Below are positions 42,654-52,369 of a stretch of DNA of 64,000 nt, piece after piece. The position numbers were made by a program, and so were the translations under genes. Location: contig NZ_JAMZDZ010000001.1 of the NCBI RefSeq assembly GCF_024172085.1, positions 1,798,001-1,862,000 on the forward strand, given 5' to 3'. Each line of letters opens with the position of its first letter. Within the stretch, counting starts at the first letter, position 1. The notes below the pieces were generated by a model, which worked only from the letters and a program-made list of their open reading frames with translations, made no database searches and was not told the DNA's origin. This DNA is from Hamadaea flava (GTDB lineage: Bacteria > Actinomycetota > Actinomycetes > Mycobacteriales > Micromonosporaceae).

Positions 42654-43600
42654 GTGCCCACCGGGCTTCCCGATCCCGGCGCGGCTGACGATCCCTCAGC
42701 TCACTGCTTACGGGACATCGGGCCACCGTCTCCGGCAATGTCGTCGTGCGGTCCGGCCGAAAGCGCGTACAGCCAGGGACAACCGGAATTCCACATCGGC
42801 ACCGGCGGGGACGGCCAGAACCTCGGCCTGGTCGACCACGTGACCGCCAGTAACAACAACTCCGGCGGCTTCACCGCCGCGCTGTCCGGCAACAGCTGGC
42901 AAGGCGGCGGCACTCCCGGGGCACCATTCGGCGGTACGCCCAGCGCAGTGCCCGGCGTGCTGCAGGCGGAGAACTACACCACGGGTGGGCAAGGCGTCGC
43001 CTACAGCGTGAACTCGACGAACGGGACTGGCAACGCCTGCCGCGCCGACGGCGTGGATCTGGAAGCCACCTCCGACAGCAGCGGCTACAGCCTGGGCTGG
43101 ACGTCGGCCGGTCAGTGGTTCCACTACACCGTCAACGTCGCCACCGCCGGGGCGTACACGCTGAACTTGAGAGTCGCGGCACCCAATGCCGTGACCGGCG
43201 CCCTCCACCTGGCCAACGCCTCCGGCGTGAAGCTGACCGGGGCCGTGAGTCTGCCCGCGAGCGGGGGTTGGCAGACCTGGACCACCGCGTCGGCGCGAGT
43301 GACCCTGCCGGCCGGAACCCAGACGCTGACCCTCTACCAGGACGCGGGCGGCTGGACTCTCAACAGCCTGCAGTTCACCTCGGGCAGCAGCACGAACCTG
43401 GCAGCCGGCAGACCGACCAGCGAATCCGCCCACAACGACGGGTACGCCTCCGGCAACGTCACCGACGGCAACCAGGCCAGCTATTGGGAAGGCCCGAACA
43501 ACGCCTTCCCGCAATGGGTGCAGGTCGACCTCGGATCCGCCCACGCCGCGAGCCGAGTCGTGCTGCAACTGCCCGCGTCCTGGGGCGCCCGGGAGCGATG
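42654..43600 (+). pseudogene. remnant of a secreted carbohydrate-active enzyme (CBM6 plus partial F5/8 domain)
   Basis: The frame holds a complete CBM6/CBM35-like domain (VPGVLQAENYTTGGQGVAY ... TLYQDAGGWTLNSLQF) and the first part of an F5/8-type (CBM32) domain (AAGRPTSESAHNDGYASGNVTDGNQASYWEG, VQVDLGSAHAASRVVLQLP). No catalytic domain or signal peptide precedes them, and the CBM32 stops abruptly at SWGAR and runs into unrelated sequence. It is therefore the truncated 3' part of a larger polysaccharide-degrading gene. By chance it stays in frame with the membrane protein gene that follows. Confidence 0.8.
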
Positions 43601-43712
43601 GCCCGCCGACACACAACCGCCGGGCCTGACGCGCCCACGCGGCCGACTGGTTTCCGGTCGCCTGGCAGGATGGCACGAGATTCGTACCGGCCGGGGAGAT
43701 GAGGCGTACACG

Positions 43713-44357
43713 ATGTCGGACCCGCAGGTTGGGGACGTCGGGACCGGCGACGGCTCCGCGCCGACGAGCCAACGCCCTTCCCCGCCCAGCGACCTGCGCG
43801 GTTGCCTCGGCATCGTCGGCATGATCGTGTCCATCATCGTTGTGCCGGCCTTCGTCCAGCCGCTGCTCGGCGGGCTGCTCTACCGCGGCCTGGGCCTGGG
43901 CGAAACACCTGACTGGTACGACCTCGCACCGCAGTACTGGCTGTTCGTCGCGCTCGGGGCGTTGCCGGGGCTCGTGGGCGTCGTCGTTGCTCTGCTCTCC
44001 GCGCAGCCCACCAACCCCCGAGCCGTGTCCAGGGTCTCCGCGTTCGGCATGGTCGGCGTCGGGTGGACACTCCTCTGGGTGGTGGCCATGTTCGGCGGCC
44101 GGGTCACCGACGTGACCGCCAGTAAGGTGTCGCACGCTTTCGACGTCAGCCTGACCGGCGCAGAGTTCCTCCGCGACACGACCAAGGCTGCCGCGGCCGC
44201 TCTGCCGCTCCTCATCGTCGGACTCGTCCTGTCGGTGCTGCTGACGGCCCGACAGGTACGCCTGCCCTGGCGTGCCGCCGCGGCGGGCGTCATCACCGTC
44301 GCCGCTGCCGTCGCGGTCGTCCTAGTCGGCCGGAACGTCGGCGGGGCCTACCTATAG
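43713..44357 (+). CDS. four-span membrane protein, unknown function
   Basis: A 214-residue protein with a Ser/Pro-rich cytosolic N-terminus and four hydrophobic spans (about 32-54, 73-93, 105-125 and 148-170) plus a fifth near the C-terminus. No family is recognised. ATG 43713 was chosen because GATGAGG lies 9 nt upstream; the frame extends far upstream only because it is in phase with the decayed CBM gene, so automatic annotation would wrongly fuse the two. Confidence 0.78.
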   Translation: MSDPQVGDVGTGDGSAPTSQRPSPPSDLRGCLGIVGMIVSIIVVPAFVQPLLGGLLYRGLGLGETPDWYDLAPQYWLFVALGALPGLVGVVVALLSAQPTNPRAVSRVSAFGMVGVGWTLLWVVAMFGGRVTDVTASKVSHAFDVSLTGAEFLRDTTKAAAAALPLLIVGLVLSVLLTARQVRLPWRAAAAGVITVAAAVAVVLVGRNVGGAYL

Positions 44358-44479
44358 GGAAGCCTTGCTGAGGTAGGCCCGTACTCGCCCTGCGGCACCC
44401 GGCAAGGCAACGAGGATCTCAAGCGACGTCTCCAGAAATGGCCTGCGCCGACCGACCTTGCTAGCTGAACCGCTGCTCG

Positions 44480-46108
44480 TCAAGGCGTGGTCGGGCAAGC
44501 GGTTCCCCGGTCGAAGGTGTACTGGGCTTCGATGGTGAACGTGCCGGCGGTGGGCGTCGACAGTTCGGTCCACCTTCCGTGCTGGGTGAGGCAGGCGTGC
44601 GGGGCCTGGTCGTCGACGACGCCGCGGATGGCGAGCCACGGTGACCAGGCGATGCGTATGAGCACCGTACCGGGGCGGGGCACGTCGAGGGTGATCGCCG
44701 CAGGTCCGCCGGATGTGACCGTGGCCGGTGGCGTGGCCAGGGGTTCGACGCCGTCGACCCGGTACACCCGCCAGTCTGCGTCCGACCACACCAGGCTCAG
44801 CCACGGGTGCCCGGAGGTGATGATCTTCGCTTCGGCGATGCCTGCGTCGTCGGGCTCGTCGGCCGACAGGACGACGTATCCGACGCTCCATTCACGCAGC
44901 CAAGCCCGGTAGTCCGCGGCCGTCAGCTGGTCCTGGTAGAACAGCGGGTTGCGGGCCACATCCGCCTGCCGGTTCCAGCCGCGGGCCAGGTTGACGTAGG
45001 GCGCGAGCCCGGCTGCCTCCCAGTGCGAGCGCAGCGGCACCACCTCGACCCGGAATTGTTGGGCGGCCAGCCGCCGCAGTTCGTCGATCAGCGGCCGGGA
45101 GTCGGCCACGCCGGCAGTCACCGGCGCGGTGGTGACGATGTTCACGACCGGATGCGCGACGGTCCAGATGGCCATCGCCGCCACGGCCGCATAGCTCGCC
45201 CGCCGGGGCCAGCCGCTGCGTTTGCGGGCAGCCTCGGCGCACATCAGGACGGCCGCACCGGCCAGCATCACCAGGCGCTCGACGTTGCTGCCGATCGGGG
45301 TCGGCACCGCCCAGCACAAGGCGACGCCGGCCGCGTAGACCCAGGCTCCGGCCCGTACGGTCGACCAGTCCCGCGGGACCAGCACCGCGACCGCGACGGC
45401 CGCGGCGAGCGTGGCCAGCGCCGAATACAGATGAAAAGGCTGCACGCCGGAGAACGGGAACAGCAGGGCGGTCGTCCCGATCACCACCGGCGGGCCTACC
45501 GCCATCAGGTAGGCCGGCCGACGCCGGCCGGTCAGGAACAGCGCCGCCGCGAACACCTCGATGAACAGTCCGGCAACCGGGCTGCACAAACTGGCCACGG
45601 CGCCCAGCACCGCGGCGAGCACCGGACGTGGCCGGCGATCCAGCAGGACGACCACTGCGAGCAGGGCGACAGCCAAGCCGAGCAGATAGGTGACTCGCCC
45701 GGCGGCGAGGTTGAGCCAGATGGCGAAGGACAGCCAAAGGATCGACGGCAGTGGCCGGTGCACGCCCGACCGGGAGAGCAGCCGGGCGGCCAGGGCGGTG
45801 CTCGCGACGGCGGCGACGACGCCAGTGGTGCGTACCCCGATCAGGACCATCAGGTACGGCGATATCACGCTGTATGACGCCGGGTGTATCCCCCCGTACC
45901 AGGACAGGTTGTACGCCGAACCGGGGTGATCGCGGACGAAGGCCGTCCAGGCGTACTGCGCCGCGAGGTCTCCTGCGTCGCGGGCCATCCACAGCGCCCA
46001 AACCAGGCTCAGCACACCGGACAGCAGGGTCGCTGCGACGACCGGCCGGGCCCACCATCGGCTCCAGCCGGGGATGGGGCCGATCGCCATGCTGCCTGGA
46101 ACCACCAT
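44480..46108 (-). CDS. polytopic membrane protein (glycosyltransferase-like architecture)
   Basis: A 542-residue protein with about ten hydrophobic spans up to residue 330 (WWARPVVAATLLSGVLSLVWALW, YLLGLAVALLAVVVLLD and others) and a C-terminal extracytoplasmic domain of about 190 residues rich in Trp and beta structure. Topology resembles GT-C-type membrane glycosyltransferases and related actinomycete membrane proteins, but the diagnostic acidic motif in the first loop is not certain. ATG 46108 is preceded by AAGGA at 11 nt; ATG 46090 is an alternative. Function is unknown. Confidence 0.82.
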   Translation of the reverse strand: MVVPGSMAIGPIPGWSRWWARPVVAATLLSGVLSLVWALWMARDAGDLAAQYAWTAFVRDHPGSAYNLSWYGGIHPASYSVISPYLMVLIGVRTTGVVAAVASTALAARLLSRSGVHRPLPSILWLSFAIWLNLAAGRVTYLLGLAVALLAVVVLLDRRPRPVLAAVLGAVASLCSPVAGLFIEVFAAALFLTGRRRPAYLMAVGPPVVIGTTALLFPFSGVQPFHLYSALATLAAAVAVAVLVPRDWSTVRAGAWVYAAGVALCWAVPTPIGSNVERLVMLAGAAVLMCAEAARKRSGWPRRASYAAVAAMAIWTVAHPVVNIVTTAPVTAGVADSRPLIDELRRLAAQQFRVEVVPLRSHWEAAGLAPYVNLARGWNRQADVARNPLFYQDQLTAADYRAWLREWSVGYVVLSADEPDDAGIAEAKIITSGHPWLSLVWSDADWRVYRVDGVEPLATPPATVTSGGPAAITLDVPRPGTVLIRIAWSPWLAIRGVVDDQAPHACLTQHGRWTELSTPTAGTFTIEAQYTFDRGTACPTTP

Positions 46109-46441
46109 GCGCGTGTGGTGATCCTTTCCTACGGGCCGGCCGCGGGGATGCGGTGCGACGTTGCGTACGGCGGCCGCGGGCTCGCAGCACGGGAGCTCAC
46201 GGTACGCGAGCAGGTATCTGTCGTCGGCGGCCAGGTCCGTGTCGGGGCGGCGAAGTCGCACGGCCGTCGGTGCGGTTGCACGACATCCACCGCGGCTCGG
46301 CCAGTACCGCCGCAGCGGCCGGGCTTGCGTTGAAACAGCCTCGCACGAGCCTTCTCTAGCCGGTGCCGCGGACCGGCGGCGTCGCGCGGTCGCGTACAAG
46401 TCTGGCGATGCCGGCGAAGGCTCGATAGCTAGGTTGAGGGA
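46109..46441. other. 333-bp stretch without a supported gene
   Basis: It lies between divergent genes. The minus frame is open to 46555 but lacks a ribosome site or recognisable protein sequence. I see no palindrome or terminator. Confidence 0.6.
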
Positions 46442-47752
46442 ATGGGATGGCACCTGAGCGAGCTCATCGCGAAGCACGGCGTACCGGGCGCACAGATCGC
46501 CGTGCTGGCCGACGGGGAGATCCGCGAGGAGACCGCAGGCGTGCTGAGCCTGCACACCCGAGTGGAAGCCACGACCGATTCGGTGTTCAAGATCGGCTCA
46601 ATCACCAAGGTCTGGACAGCCACGCTGGTCCAGCAGCTGGTGAATGACCGCGTGCTGGACCTCGACCGTCCCGTTCGCGACTACCTGCCCGGCTTTCGGC
46701 TGAGCGACCCGGCGGCCACCGAGATTCTGACTGCCCGCCATCTGCTCACCCACACCGGCGGCATAGACGGCAACCACTTCATCGACACCGGTCGCAACGA
46801 CGACGCGATCGAGAAGTTCGTCGCCACGCTCGCCGACGCGGACCACCCGCTTCTGCCTGGCACCCTTTTCTCCTACTCCAACAGCGGGTATGTGGTGCTC
46901 GGCCGGCTCGTGGAGGTGCTCCGGGGCAGACCCTTCCACGACGTGCTCCGCGAGCACCTCGCTACCCCCTTGGGCTTGACGACCGTCGCCACCACGACGT
47001 ACGAGGCGATCCTGCATCGCGCCGCGATCGGGCACGTCGCGACCGACGGGGAGCTGGCGCCCACGAAGAGCTGGGCGGTCCGCTATTTCTCCACGCCGAG
47101 CGGCTCTCATCTCGCAATGAGCGCTCGCGATCTGCTGAAGTTCGTCCACCTGCACCTCACCGACCCGGCGCTCGCGGCGCTGCGGGAACCCCAGCTCGAG
47201 TCCGTCCCGGACTTCGGCGGCGGCGTCGTAGGCTGGGGGCTCGGCTGGATGCTCTACCAGGACGGCGTCGTCGGTCACACCGGCGTTTCCAAGGGGCAGA
47301 CGGCATTCCTGCGCGTCGTGCCCTCGGCCGGCGTGGCCGTAGCTGTGCTGACCAACAGTTCGGGTGCGGCGCCGATGGCCTACGAGATTCTCACCGCCGT
47401 CCTGGCAGATCTCACCGACGCGGTGACTACTCCGCTGCCAGTGCCGCCTGCGGAGTCGATCCCCGTCGACGTGGGGCGCATGTGCGGCACCTACCGCAGC
47501 ACCTTGTACGATCGCACGCTCATCGTCGAGGGCGACCGCGCGTTCCTCATTCGCCGTCCCCGCAGCGAACTCGCGAAGTCCTTCCTCGGCAAGTCTGAGG
47601 AACGCGTCGAGGTAGTCCGCCTCAACGACAACGCGATCATCACCGCCACGCCGGGGCTCGACGGCCATCAAGTGCTGTCCCTTGTCGGCACCGACGAGGA
47701 CGGTCGTGCTCGATTCCTTCACGACGGCGCCGCCGCCTACCGGGTTTCCTGA
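46442..47752 (+). CDS. serine hydrolase, beta-lactamase/penicillin-binding-protein fold
   Basis: A 436-residue protein of the class C beta-lactamase-like family: catalytic SxxK in GSITKVW (Ser53, Lys56), the Tyr motif in FSYSNSGYVVLGRLVE, and HLLTHTGGIDG; the third motif may be HTGVSKGQ. The last 100 residues form a lipocalin-like beta tail (MCGTYRSTLYDRTLIVEGDRAFL). No signal peptide is seen, so it may be a cytosolic esterase or D-aminopeptidase rather than a beta-lactamase. GAGGGA precedes the ATG. Confidence 0.93.
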   Translation: MGWHLSELIAKHGVPGAQIAVLADGEIREETAGVLSLHTRVEATTDSVFKIGSITKVWTATLVQQLVNDRVLDLDRPVRDYLPGFRLSDPAATEILTARHLLTHTGGIDGNHFIDTGRNDDAIEKFVATLADADHPLLPGTLFSYSNSGYVVLGRLVEVLRGRPFHDVLREHLATPLGLTTVATTTYEAILHRAAIGHVATDGELAPTKSWAVRYFSTPSGSHLAMSARDLLKFVHLHLTDPALAALREPQLESVPDFGGGVVGWGLGWMLYQDGVVGHTGVSKGQTAFLRVVPSAGVAVAVLTNSSGAAPMAYEILTAVLADLTDAVTTPLPVPPAESIPVDVGRMCGTYRSTLYDRTLIVEGDRAFLIRRPRSELAKSFLGKSEERVEVVRLNDNAIITATPGLDGHQVLSLVGTDEDGRARFLHDGAAAYRVS

Positions 47753-47792
47753 CTGTCCCCAGGGACGATCCCGACCTCGGCGCGGCCCGCCG

Positions 47793-47984
47793 CTAGGTGT
47801 TGGCGGCCTCCCGGACGCGCACTGCAATGCCGTCGAGCATGCAGTCCAGGCCCAGCTCGAACTGCCATTCCCAGTCGTCCTTGCGCCGCCCTTCGCTGAC
47901 GAAGCGCTGGAAGGCCGGGTAAGCGGCCGAGCGGCTACCGGTGGCGACGCTGCCCGGTCGTGCGATGTCGTGACTGATCCTCAC
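47793..47984 (-). pseudogene. C-terminal fragment of a TetR family regulator
   Basis: The 63-codon frame ends in DDWEWQFELGLDCMLDGIAVRV, the conserved C-terminal helix of TetR regulators. The DNA-binding domain and most of the ligand domain are absent upstream, where only 37 bp separate it from the next gene. It is a deletion remnant. A perfect palindrome 350 bp away (48338-48349) could be a leftover operator. Confidence 0.7.
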
Positions 47985-48021
47985 TGTCTGACCACAAGGT
48001 CAGCGATGTCTGGGTCGCCGG

Positions 48022-48315
48022 TCAGTCGATGCCTTCGATGATGCGGAAGTCGCGCTCGACGCCGTCGGGGAAGGCCACGAGCGCCTTCTGGTACGCCTCG
48101 CTCTCGTATGCCGCGACCGCCTCTGCAAAGCTGTCGAACTCGATCAGAACCACGCGTTGCGTGATTCCGGCCTCGTGCGCGACGACTCGACCGCCACGGG
48201 ACAGGGTGCGCCCGCCCCCAGCCCGGACAGCCGGACCGGCCAGCTTGTTGTAGGCGGTCAACCTCTCAGGGTCTGATATTGCGGGGTAGACACTGACCCA
48301 GTAGCCCTTAGCCAC
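48022..48315 (-). CDS. DUF1330 family protein
   Basis: A 97-residue ferredoxin-like-fold protein matching DUF1330: KGYWVSVYPAISDPERLTAYNKLAGPAVRAGGGR, RVVLIEFDSFAEAVAAYESEAYQKAL and the C-terminal RDFRIIEGID. The family is a dimeric alpha+beta barrel of unknown function. The GTG start at 48315 has GGAGG 5 nt upstream. It is divergent from a LysR regulator gene that may control it. Confidence 0.93.
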   Translation of the reverse strand: MAKGYWVSVYPAISDPERLTAYNKLAGPAVRAGGGRTLSRGGRVVAHEAGITQRVVLIEFDSFAEAVAAYESEAYQKALVAFPDGVERDFRIIEGID

Positions 48316-48337
48316 GGAAACCTCCTGTGTTCGGCCG

Positions 48338-48349
48338 GACCGGTCCGAC
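48338..48349. promoter_or_regulatory. 12-bp palindrome in a divergent promoter region
   Basis: CGGACCGGTCCG lies 23 bp upstream of the DUF1330 start, between it and a LysR-type gene. It could be an operator for LysR or for the decayed TetR, or part of the promoter. Confidence 0.4.
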
Positions 48350-48502
48350 TTCGAATTGGCACTCGGATCGACCGATCCCGGCGACGGGTACTACGGTCAG
48401 TCGAATCGCCATATGCGCAGGTTAGGGCTTGATGTGCGGTCGAGGGAAAGACCGGTACGGGATAGACTCAGAACGGATCGTTATCAATCGGCAGGGGGGC
48501 AC

Positions 48503-49405
48503 GTGGCGCCGGACACGGTGAGCCTGCGGTACTTCCTGGTGCTCGCGCAGGAGTTGAACTTCACCCGCGCGGCCGCACGGATCGGTATCGCACAGCCCGC
48601 ACTCAGCGCCCGGATGCGCCGATTGGAGGCGGAACTCGGTACGGCCCTGCTGGTCCGCAACACACGTAGCGTCGTATTGACCACGGCCGGTGCGGCTTTG
48701 GCGGAGTCCGCGCCGCCCGCGCTGGCGGCGCTGGACCGGGCATGGGGCACCGCCCGGAGCGCGGCGGCCGGTGAACTGGGCGCGCTGCGCATCGGATACA
48801 GCCTCAGCGCCGGGGCCGAGACCGCACCGGCCTTAGTGGACAGACTGATTCGCGGCAACAGCGGACTCGAGGTCAGCGCGGTCCCGATGGCGACACCGGA
48901 GATCTCCCCCGCAGTCGCCGACGGCCGCATCGATGCCGGGATCACCCGCGGTGAACAATCGGGCCGTGGCGTGCGCCGGTTCCTGCTGCGGCGTGCGCGC
49001 ATCGGAGTCCAGTTGGCGCAGCACCATCCGCTGGCCGAACACCCGGAGATCGAGATCGCCGACGCAGCCGCGTATCCGCTGCGGCTCCCGGACCGTGCGG
49101 CCAACCCTGTGATCCACGATCAGCTGTCCGCACTGTTCCGAGACACCCGGCCACATCCCCGATTCCACACGCCCGCAGTCTCTTTCGACATGTCCCAGCG
49201 CGACCTACGCGACGGGGTCACCCTCGCCCCGGCCGGAGAAGCCGCGGCCACGGCACAACCGGCCGGTCTCACCTGGCGACCGCTGCGGGGCGCGCCCACC
49301 CTGGCGTTCCACCTGGTCCTCCCACGCGAACAGTCGCCGCTACACCGCCGCATCCGTGCCGTCGCCAAAGCCCTGGCGCACGAGCTGCACTGGCTGCCGG
49401 ACTGA
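48503..49405 (+). CDS. LysR family transcriptional regulator
   Basis: A 300-residue regulator. The N-terminal winged helix (LRYFLVLAQELNFTRAAARIGIAQPALSARMRRLEAELGTALLVRNTRSVVLTTAG) is diagnostic; the substrate-binding domain follows from about residue 90. The GTG at 48503 was chosen because AGGGGGG lies 4 nt upstream and the domain begins at once; the frame extends to 48356 without conserved sequence. Its likely target is the divergent DUF1330 gene. Confidence 0.93.
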   Translation: MAPDTVSLRYFLVLAQELNFTRAAARIGIAQPALSARMRRLEAELGTALLVRNTRSVVLTTAGAALAESAPPALAALDRAWGTARSAAAGELGALRIGYSLSAGAETAPALVDRLIRGNSGLEVSAVPMATPEISPAVADGRIDAGITRGEQSGRGVRRFLLRRARIGVQLAQHHPLAEHPEIEIADAAAYPLRLPDRAANPVIHDQLSALFRDTRPHPRFHTPAVSFDMSQRDLRDGVTLAPAGEAAATAQPAGLTWRPLRGAPTLAFHLVLPREQSPLHRRIRAVAKALAHELHWLPD

Positions 49406-49647
49406 CCCAGAGGTCAAGCGAGACTGATGCCGCAACAGGCGCGAGGGGAGAATGCAAAGGCAGCCCTCACCAGGTGGTGAGTGCCGCTCATGGGGTAACG
49501 TGCCCATCCCTCTGCGCAGAGTGGGTCAAGCTCGGGCCAACGTCTTTCGTCATCGCCTGACGAGACGATGTCTGAGTCGTCCAGCGGGACGGCGCGCCAC
49601 GGCCGACGCGGTCGACGGGCGCGTCAGCCATCAGCCGTCGGCAGGAT

Positions 49648-50016
49648 CTACTCAGCGTCCGCGTCGATATCCCACGAAACCTGCAATGCGCTCATTACGT
49701 CAGCCGCTAACTGACGAACCTGTGCCCACTCCGGAAGCTGAAGTCCTGCCTCCGACAAGAAGTTGGGCCGCGTACGATCGTATTCATCGACCTTGGCTAT
49801 TACGGACCGCAACAGCTCCAGGTCAGCTGTCGGCAGGTCGTCATTTGCCACATGGGCCGTGGCGACGTTGACCATGTCGTCGAGCTGAAGCGCGATCTCA
49901 TCAACGCCGACGCCGAGGTCCCGCACCTCCCTTAGTTGTCGCTCGGCAGGATAAGCAGCGAGCTGTAAACACTCCAGGACCCACGTCTGGAATGGCGTAG
50001 GCGAACTATCTTTCAT
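49648..50016 (-). CDS. hypothetical protein of lower GC
   Basis: A 122-residue acidic helical protein (SPTPFQTWVLECLQLAAYPAERQLREVRDLGVGVDEIALQLDDMVNVA...) with no family I recognise. AGAGGA lies upstream of the ATG. Codon bias is weaker and GC lower than in neighbours, suggesting acquisition by transfer. The layout recalls small immunity proteins, but no toxin gene lies next to it. The 242 bp downstream (49406-49647) hold no gene I can support. Confidence 0.65.
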   Translation of the reverse strand: MKDSSPTPFQTWVLECLQLAAYPAERQLREVRDLGVGVDEIALQLDDMVNVATAHVANDDLPTADLELLRSVIAKVDEYDRTRPNFLSEAGLQLPEWAQVRQLAADVMSALQVSWDIDADAE

Positions 50017-50207
50017 CGAAGGATTCCTCTGATGTTGCCCTCATGACGGCACCAGCCCTCGCTCCCCCGCAGCTGGTACACAGCTGCACCCAAACAGTGT
50101 TACCAGCAGCGCACCACAGAGCTGTGAACGGTATCGCCTTTGCGTGATGCCGAGAACACACCCTGTCCAACCGAAACGCTGCCTGGTGGGGTGGCAGGAT
50201 CGGGGGC

Positions 50208-51299
50208 ATGGTCACCCGCCGCGTCCTCAACCGGGCTTTGCTCTCCCGCCAGCTTCTGCTGGATCGATCGGCGACGGACCCTCTCACAGCGATCGGGAGG
50301 GTCGCCGGGCTTCAGGCACAGTCGCCGAACCCGCCCTACTTTGGACTGTGGTCGCGTCTGGACCAGTTCGCGCTCGCGGACCTCACCGAGCTGATCGAGA
50401 CTCGGCAGGTCGTCCGCGTGGCTCTCATGCACGGTACCGCGCAGCTCGTGGCCGCCCGCGACGCACCGGGCCTGCGCCACGTCGTCCAGCCCGCCCTCCA
50501 CGACGCACTGCTGGCAACGCACGGCGAGCGGCTACGTGGGGCGCCCTTGACCGAGGTTGCCCGGGTGACCCGGGAGCTAGTCGAGGACATCCCTCGAACA
50601 ATCGCCGACCTGGGCGCCGAGCTGGCCGCCCGCTGGCCAGACGTCCCCGTGACATCGCTAACCGCTGCCGCCCGCACCGAGGTGGCGCTGGTCCCAGTGC
50701 CGCCAGGCGGCACCTGGGGCGCCGTAGGCCAGCCCGCCTGGACCACGCTGTCCGCGTGGCTCAACCACCCGCATCCCCCGACGTCCACCGTGGCCGACCT
50801 CGTCGAGTGGTACCTGTCGGCCTACGGCCCGGCGACCCTCGACGACATACGGGCATGGTCAGGCCTGCTGGGCCTGAGTGAGATCGTTGAGGACGTCAAC
50901 CTGCGTCTGGTACGCCTGCGGGGCGAGGATGGCGCGGAGCTCTTCGACATCCCCGACGCGAGGCTGCCCGACGAGGATGAACCCGCGCCCGCCCGATACC
51001 TGGCCGAGTTCGACAATGCGCTCCAGGCCCACGACGACCGGGCACGCATAATGTATGACGACGACCGGAAGGCCATTTTCGCCACCCCGGGCGTCGTCCC
51101 GGGCGTCGTGCTGGTCGACGGTTTCACCCAAGGCACCTGGAAGATCACCCGGTCAGGCAAGTCGGCTTACCTGGTGGTACGGCCGTTCGCCCAGATCCCG
51201 ACCCGTGACGTTCACGAGCTGACCGAGGAGGGGCTGAGGCTGCTGGCATTCGCCGCCCCGGATGCATCGACCCACGACGTGCGCTTCAACTCCCGCTGA
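50208..51299 (+). CDS. AlkZ-like winged-helix DNA-binding protein (HTH_42)
   Basis: A 363-residue protein of the winged-helix DNA-binding HTH_42 family. VAGLQAQSPNPPYFGLWSRL contains the QxQ motif (Gln36, Gln38) typical of AlkZ-type DNA glycosylases, which excise interstrand cross-links, and HGTAQLVAARD supplies the helix-turn-helix region. Three tandem winged-helix domains are expected over this length. Family members guard producers of genotoxic metabolites, but many have unknown roles; no biosynthetic genes lie nearby. An AGGATCGGGGG stretch precedes the ATG. Confidence 0.9.
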   Translation: MVTRRVLNRALLSRQLLLDRSATDPLTAIGRVAGLQAQSPNPPYFGLWSRLDQFALADLTELIETRQVVRVALMHGTAQLVAARDAPGLRHVVQPALHDALLATHGERLRGAPLTEVARVTRELVEDIPRTIADLGAELAARWPDVPVTSLTAAARTEVALVPVPPGGTWGAVGQPAWTTLSAWLNHPHPPTSTVADLVEWYLSAYGPATLDDIRAWSGLLGLSEIVEDVNLRLVRLRGEDGAELFDIPDARLPDEDEPAPARYLAEFDNALQAHDDRARIMYDDDRKAIFATPGVVPGVVLVDGFTQGTWKITRSGKSAYLVVRPFAQIPTRDVHELTEEGLRLLAFAAPDASTHDVRFNSR

Positions 51300-51302
51300 C
51301 CG

Positions 51303-51336
51303 CCGTGCCAGAACACCACAAGGTGTCGGCGCACGG
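51303..51336. terminator. interrupted hairpin between convergent genes
   Basis: CCGTGC pairs with GCACGG and, after an internal mismatch, ACACC with GGTGT around an ACAA loop, just after the AlkZ-like gene. Confidence 0.5.
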
Positions 51337-51385
51337 AGGACGTTGTGGCGGCCCGATGCCGAAGTGATTCCGACGCGTGAGCGGG

Positions 51386-52180
51386 TCAGGGCAGGATCGC
51401 GTCGATGTACCCGCCGTCGACCCGCACCGCACCACCGGTCGTTGCCGAGGACAGCGGTGAGCTGAGATACGTCACAAGATTGGCGATCTCCTCCGGCTCG
51501 ATCAATCGCTGCAGCAGCGATTGCGGCCGGTGCTGCCTCATGAAAACGCGCTGCGCTTCATCCCAGGGCAGGTCGCGGTCGACGAGCTGGTAGACGAAGT
51601 CTTCCACCCCGCCGGTATGCGTGGGCCCCGCGATGACCGAGTTGACCGTAACGCCAGTGCCGGATGCTTCCTTCGCGAACCCTCGGGAAACGGCGAGCAG
51701 CGCCGTCTTCGACATACCGTAGTGGATCATCTCGGTCGGGATGACGACCGCCGAGTCGCTGGCGATGTACAGGATCCGCCCCCAACCGCGGCTCGACATG
51801 CGGGGTAGGTGATGCCGGGTCAGCCTCACGGCGGCGAGGACGTTGACCTCGAAAAACTGGCGCCACTCCGCGTCGGTGATCTCCAATGCGGGGCGCGATT
51901 CGAAGATGCCCAGGTTGTTGACCAGCACGTCCACCTGGGGCAGCGCTTCGGTCGCTGCCGCGAAGCCCTCGTCGGAAGCGACGTCGGCCACCACCGGCAC
52001 CAGAGCTGCCTCGGGCAACACCATGCGTAACTCGTCGATCGCCCGGTCGACGGATTCGGTCGACCGGCCGTTGACACCGACGCGCGCTCCGGCAGCGGCC
52101 AGGCCGCGGACGATGGCGAGGCCGATGCCCTGGGTTGAGCCGGTCACGAGCGCAGTCCTGCCGGCCAGGTCGATCCTCAC
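51386..52180 (-). CDS. SDR family oxidoreductase
   Basis: A 264-residue classical SDR: TALVTGSTQGIGLAIVRGL, VDVLVNNLGIF, catalytic Ser in ILYIASDSA, YGMSKTALLAVSRG with Tyr/Lys, and VNSVIAGPTHTGG. The insert near residues 200-225 and C-terminal SSATTGGAVRVDGGYIDAI are typical of the 3-oxoacyl-ACP-reductase-like group. The GTG start at 52180 has no clear ribosome site. It is monocistronic and its substrate is unknown. Confidence 0.95.
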   Translation of the reverse strand: MRIDLAGRTALVTGSTQGIGLAIVRGLAAAGARVGVNGRSTESVDRAIDELRMVLPEAALVPVVADVASDEGFAAATEALPQVDVLVNNLGIFESRPALEITDAEWRQFFEVNVLAAVRLTRHHLPRMSSRGWGRILYIASDSAVVIPTEMIHYGMSKTALLAVSRGFAKEASGTGVTVNSVIAGPTHTGGVEDFVYQLVDRDLPWDEAQRVFMRQHRPQSLLQRLIEPEEIANLVTYLSSPLSSATTGGAVRVDGGYIDAILP

Positions 52181-52369
52181 AGCTCAAGCGTAGTGGCCGG
52201 CCAGCACAGCTCGCTCAAGTTGCGGCCGAATCCGACGCCATCGGGTTGTGCGAGTCCAGCCGGCGGGCACGTCGGGTCAGATAGGTCGCCAAAGGTCCAA
52301 TGGCAGATCAACGCCGTGGCGGCGTGGCAGGCCCAGGAGCGCTTGGCCCGAACTGGACGCGGCCCGCAA

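Noticed and set aside
46442-47752. A beta-lactamase resistance gene
   Set aside because: The SxxK fold is present, but there is no signal peptide and there is a lipocalin-like tail; related serine hydrolases are mostly esterases or peptidases.
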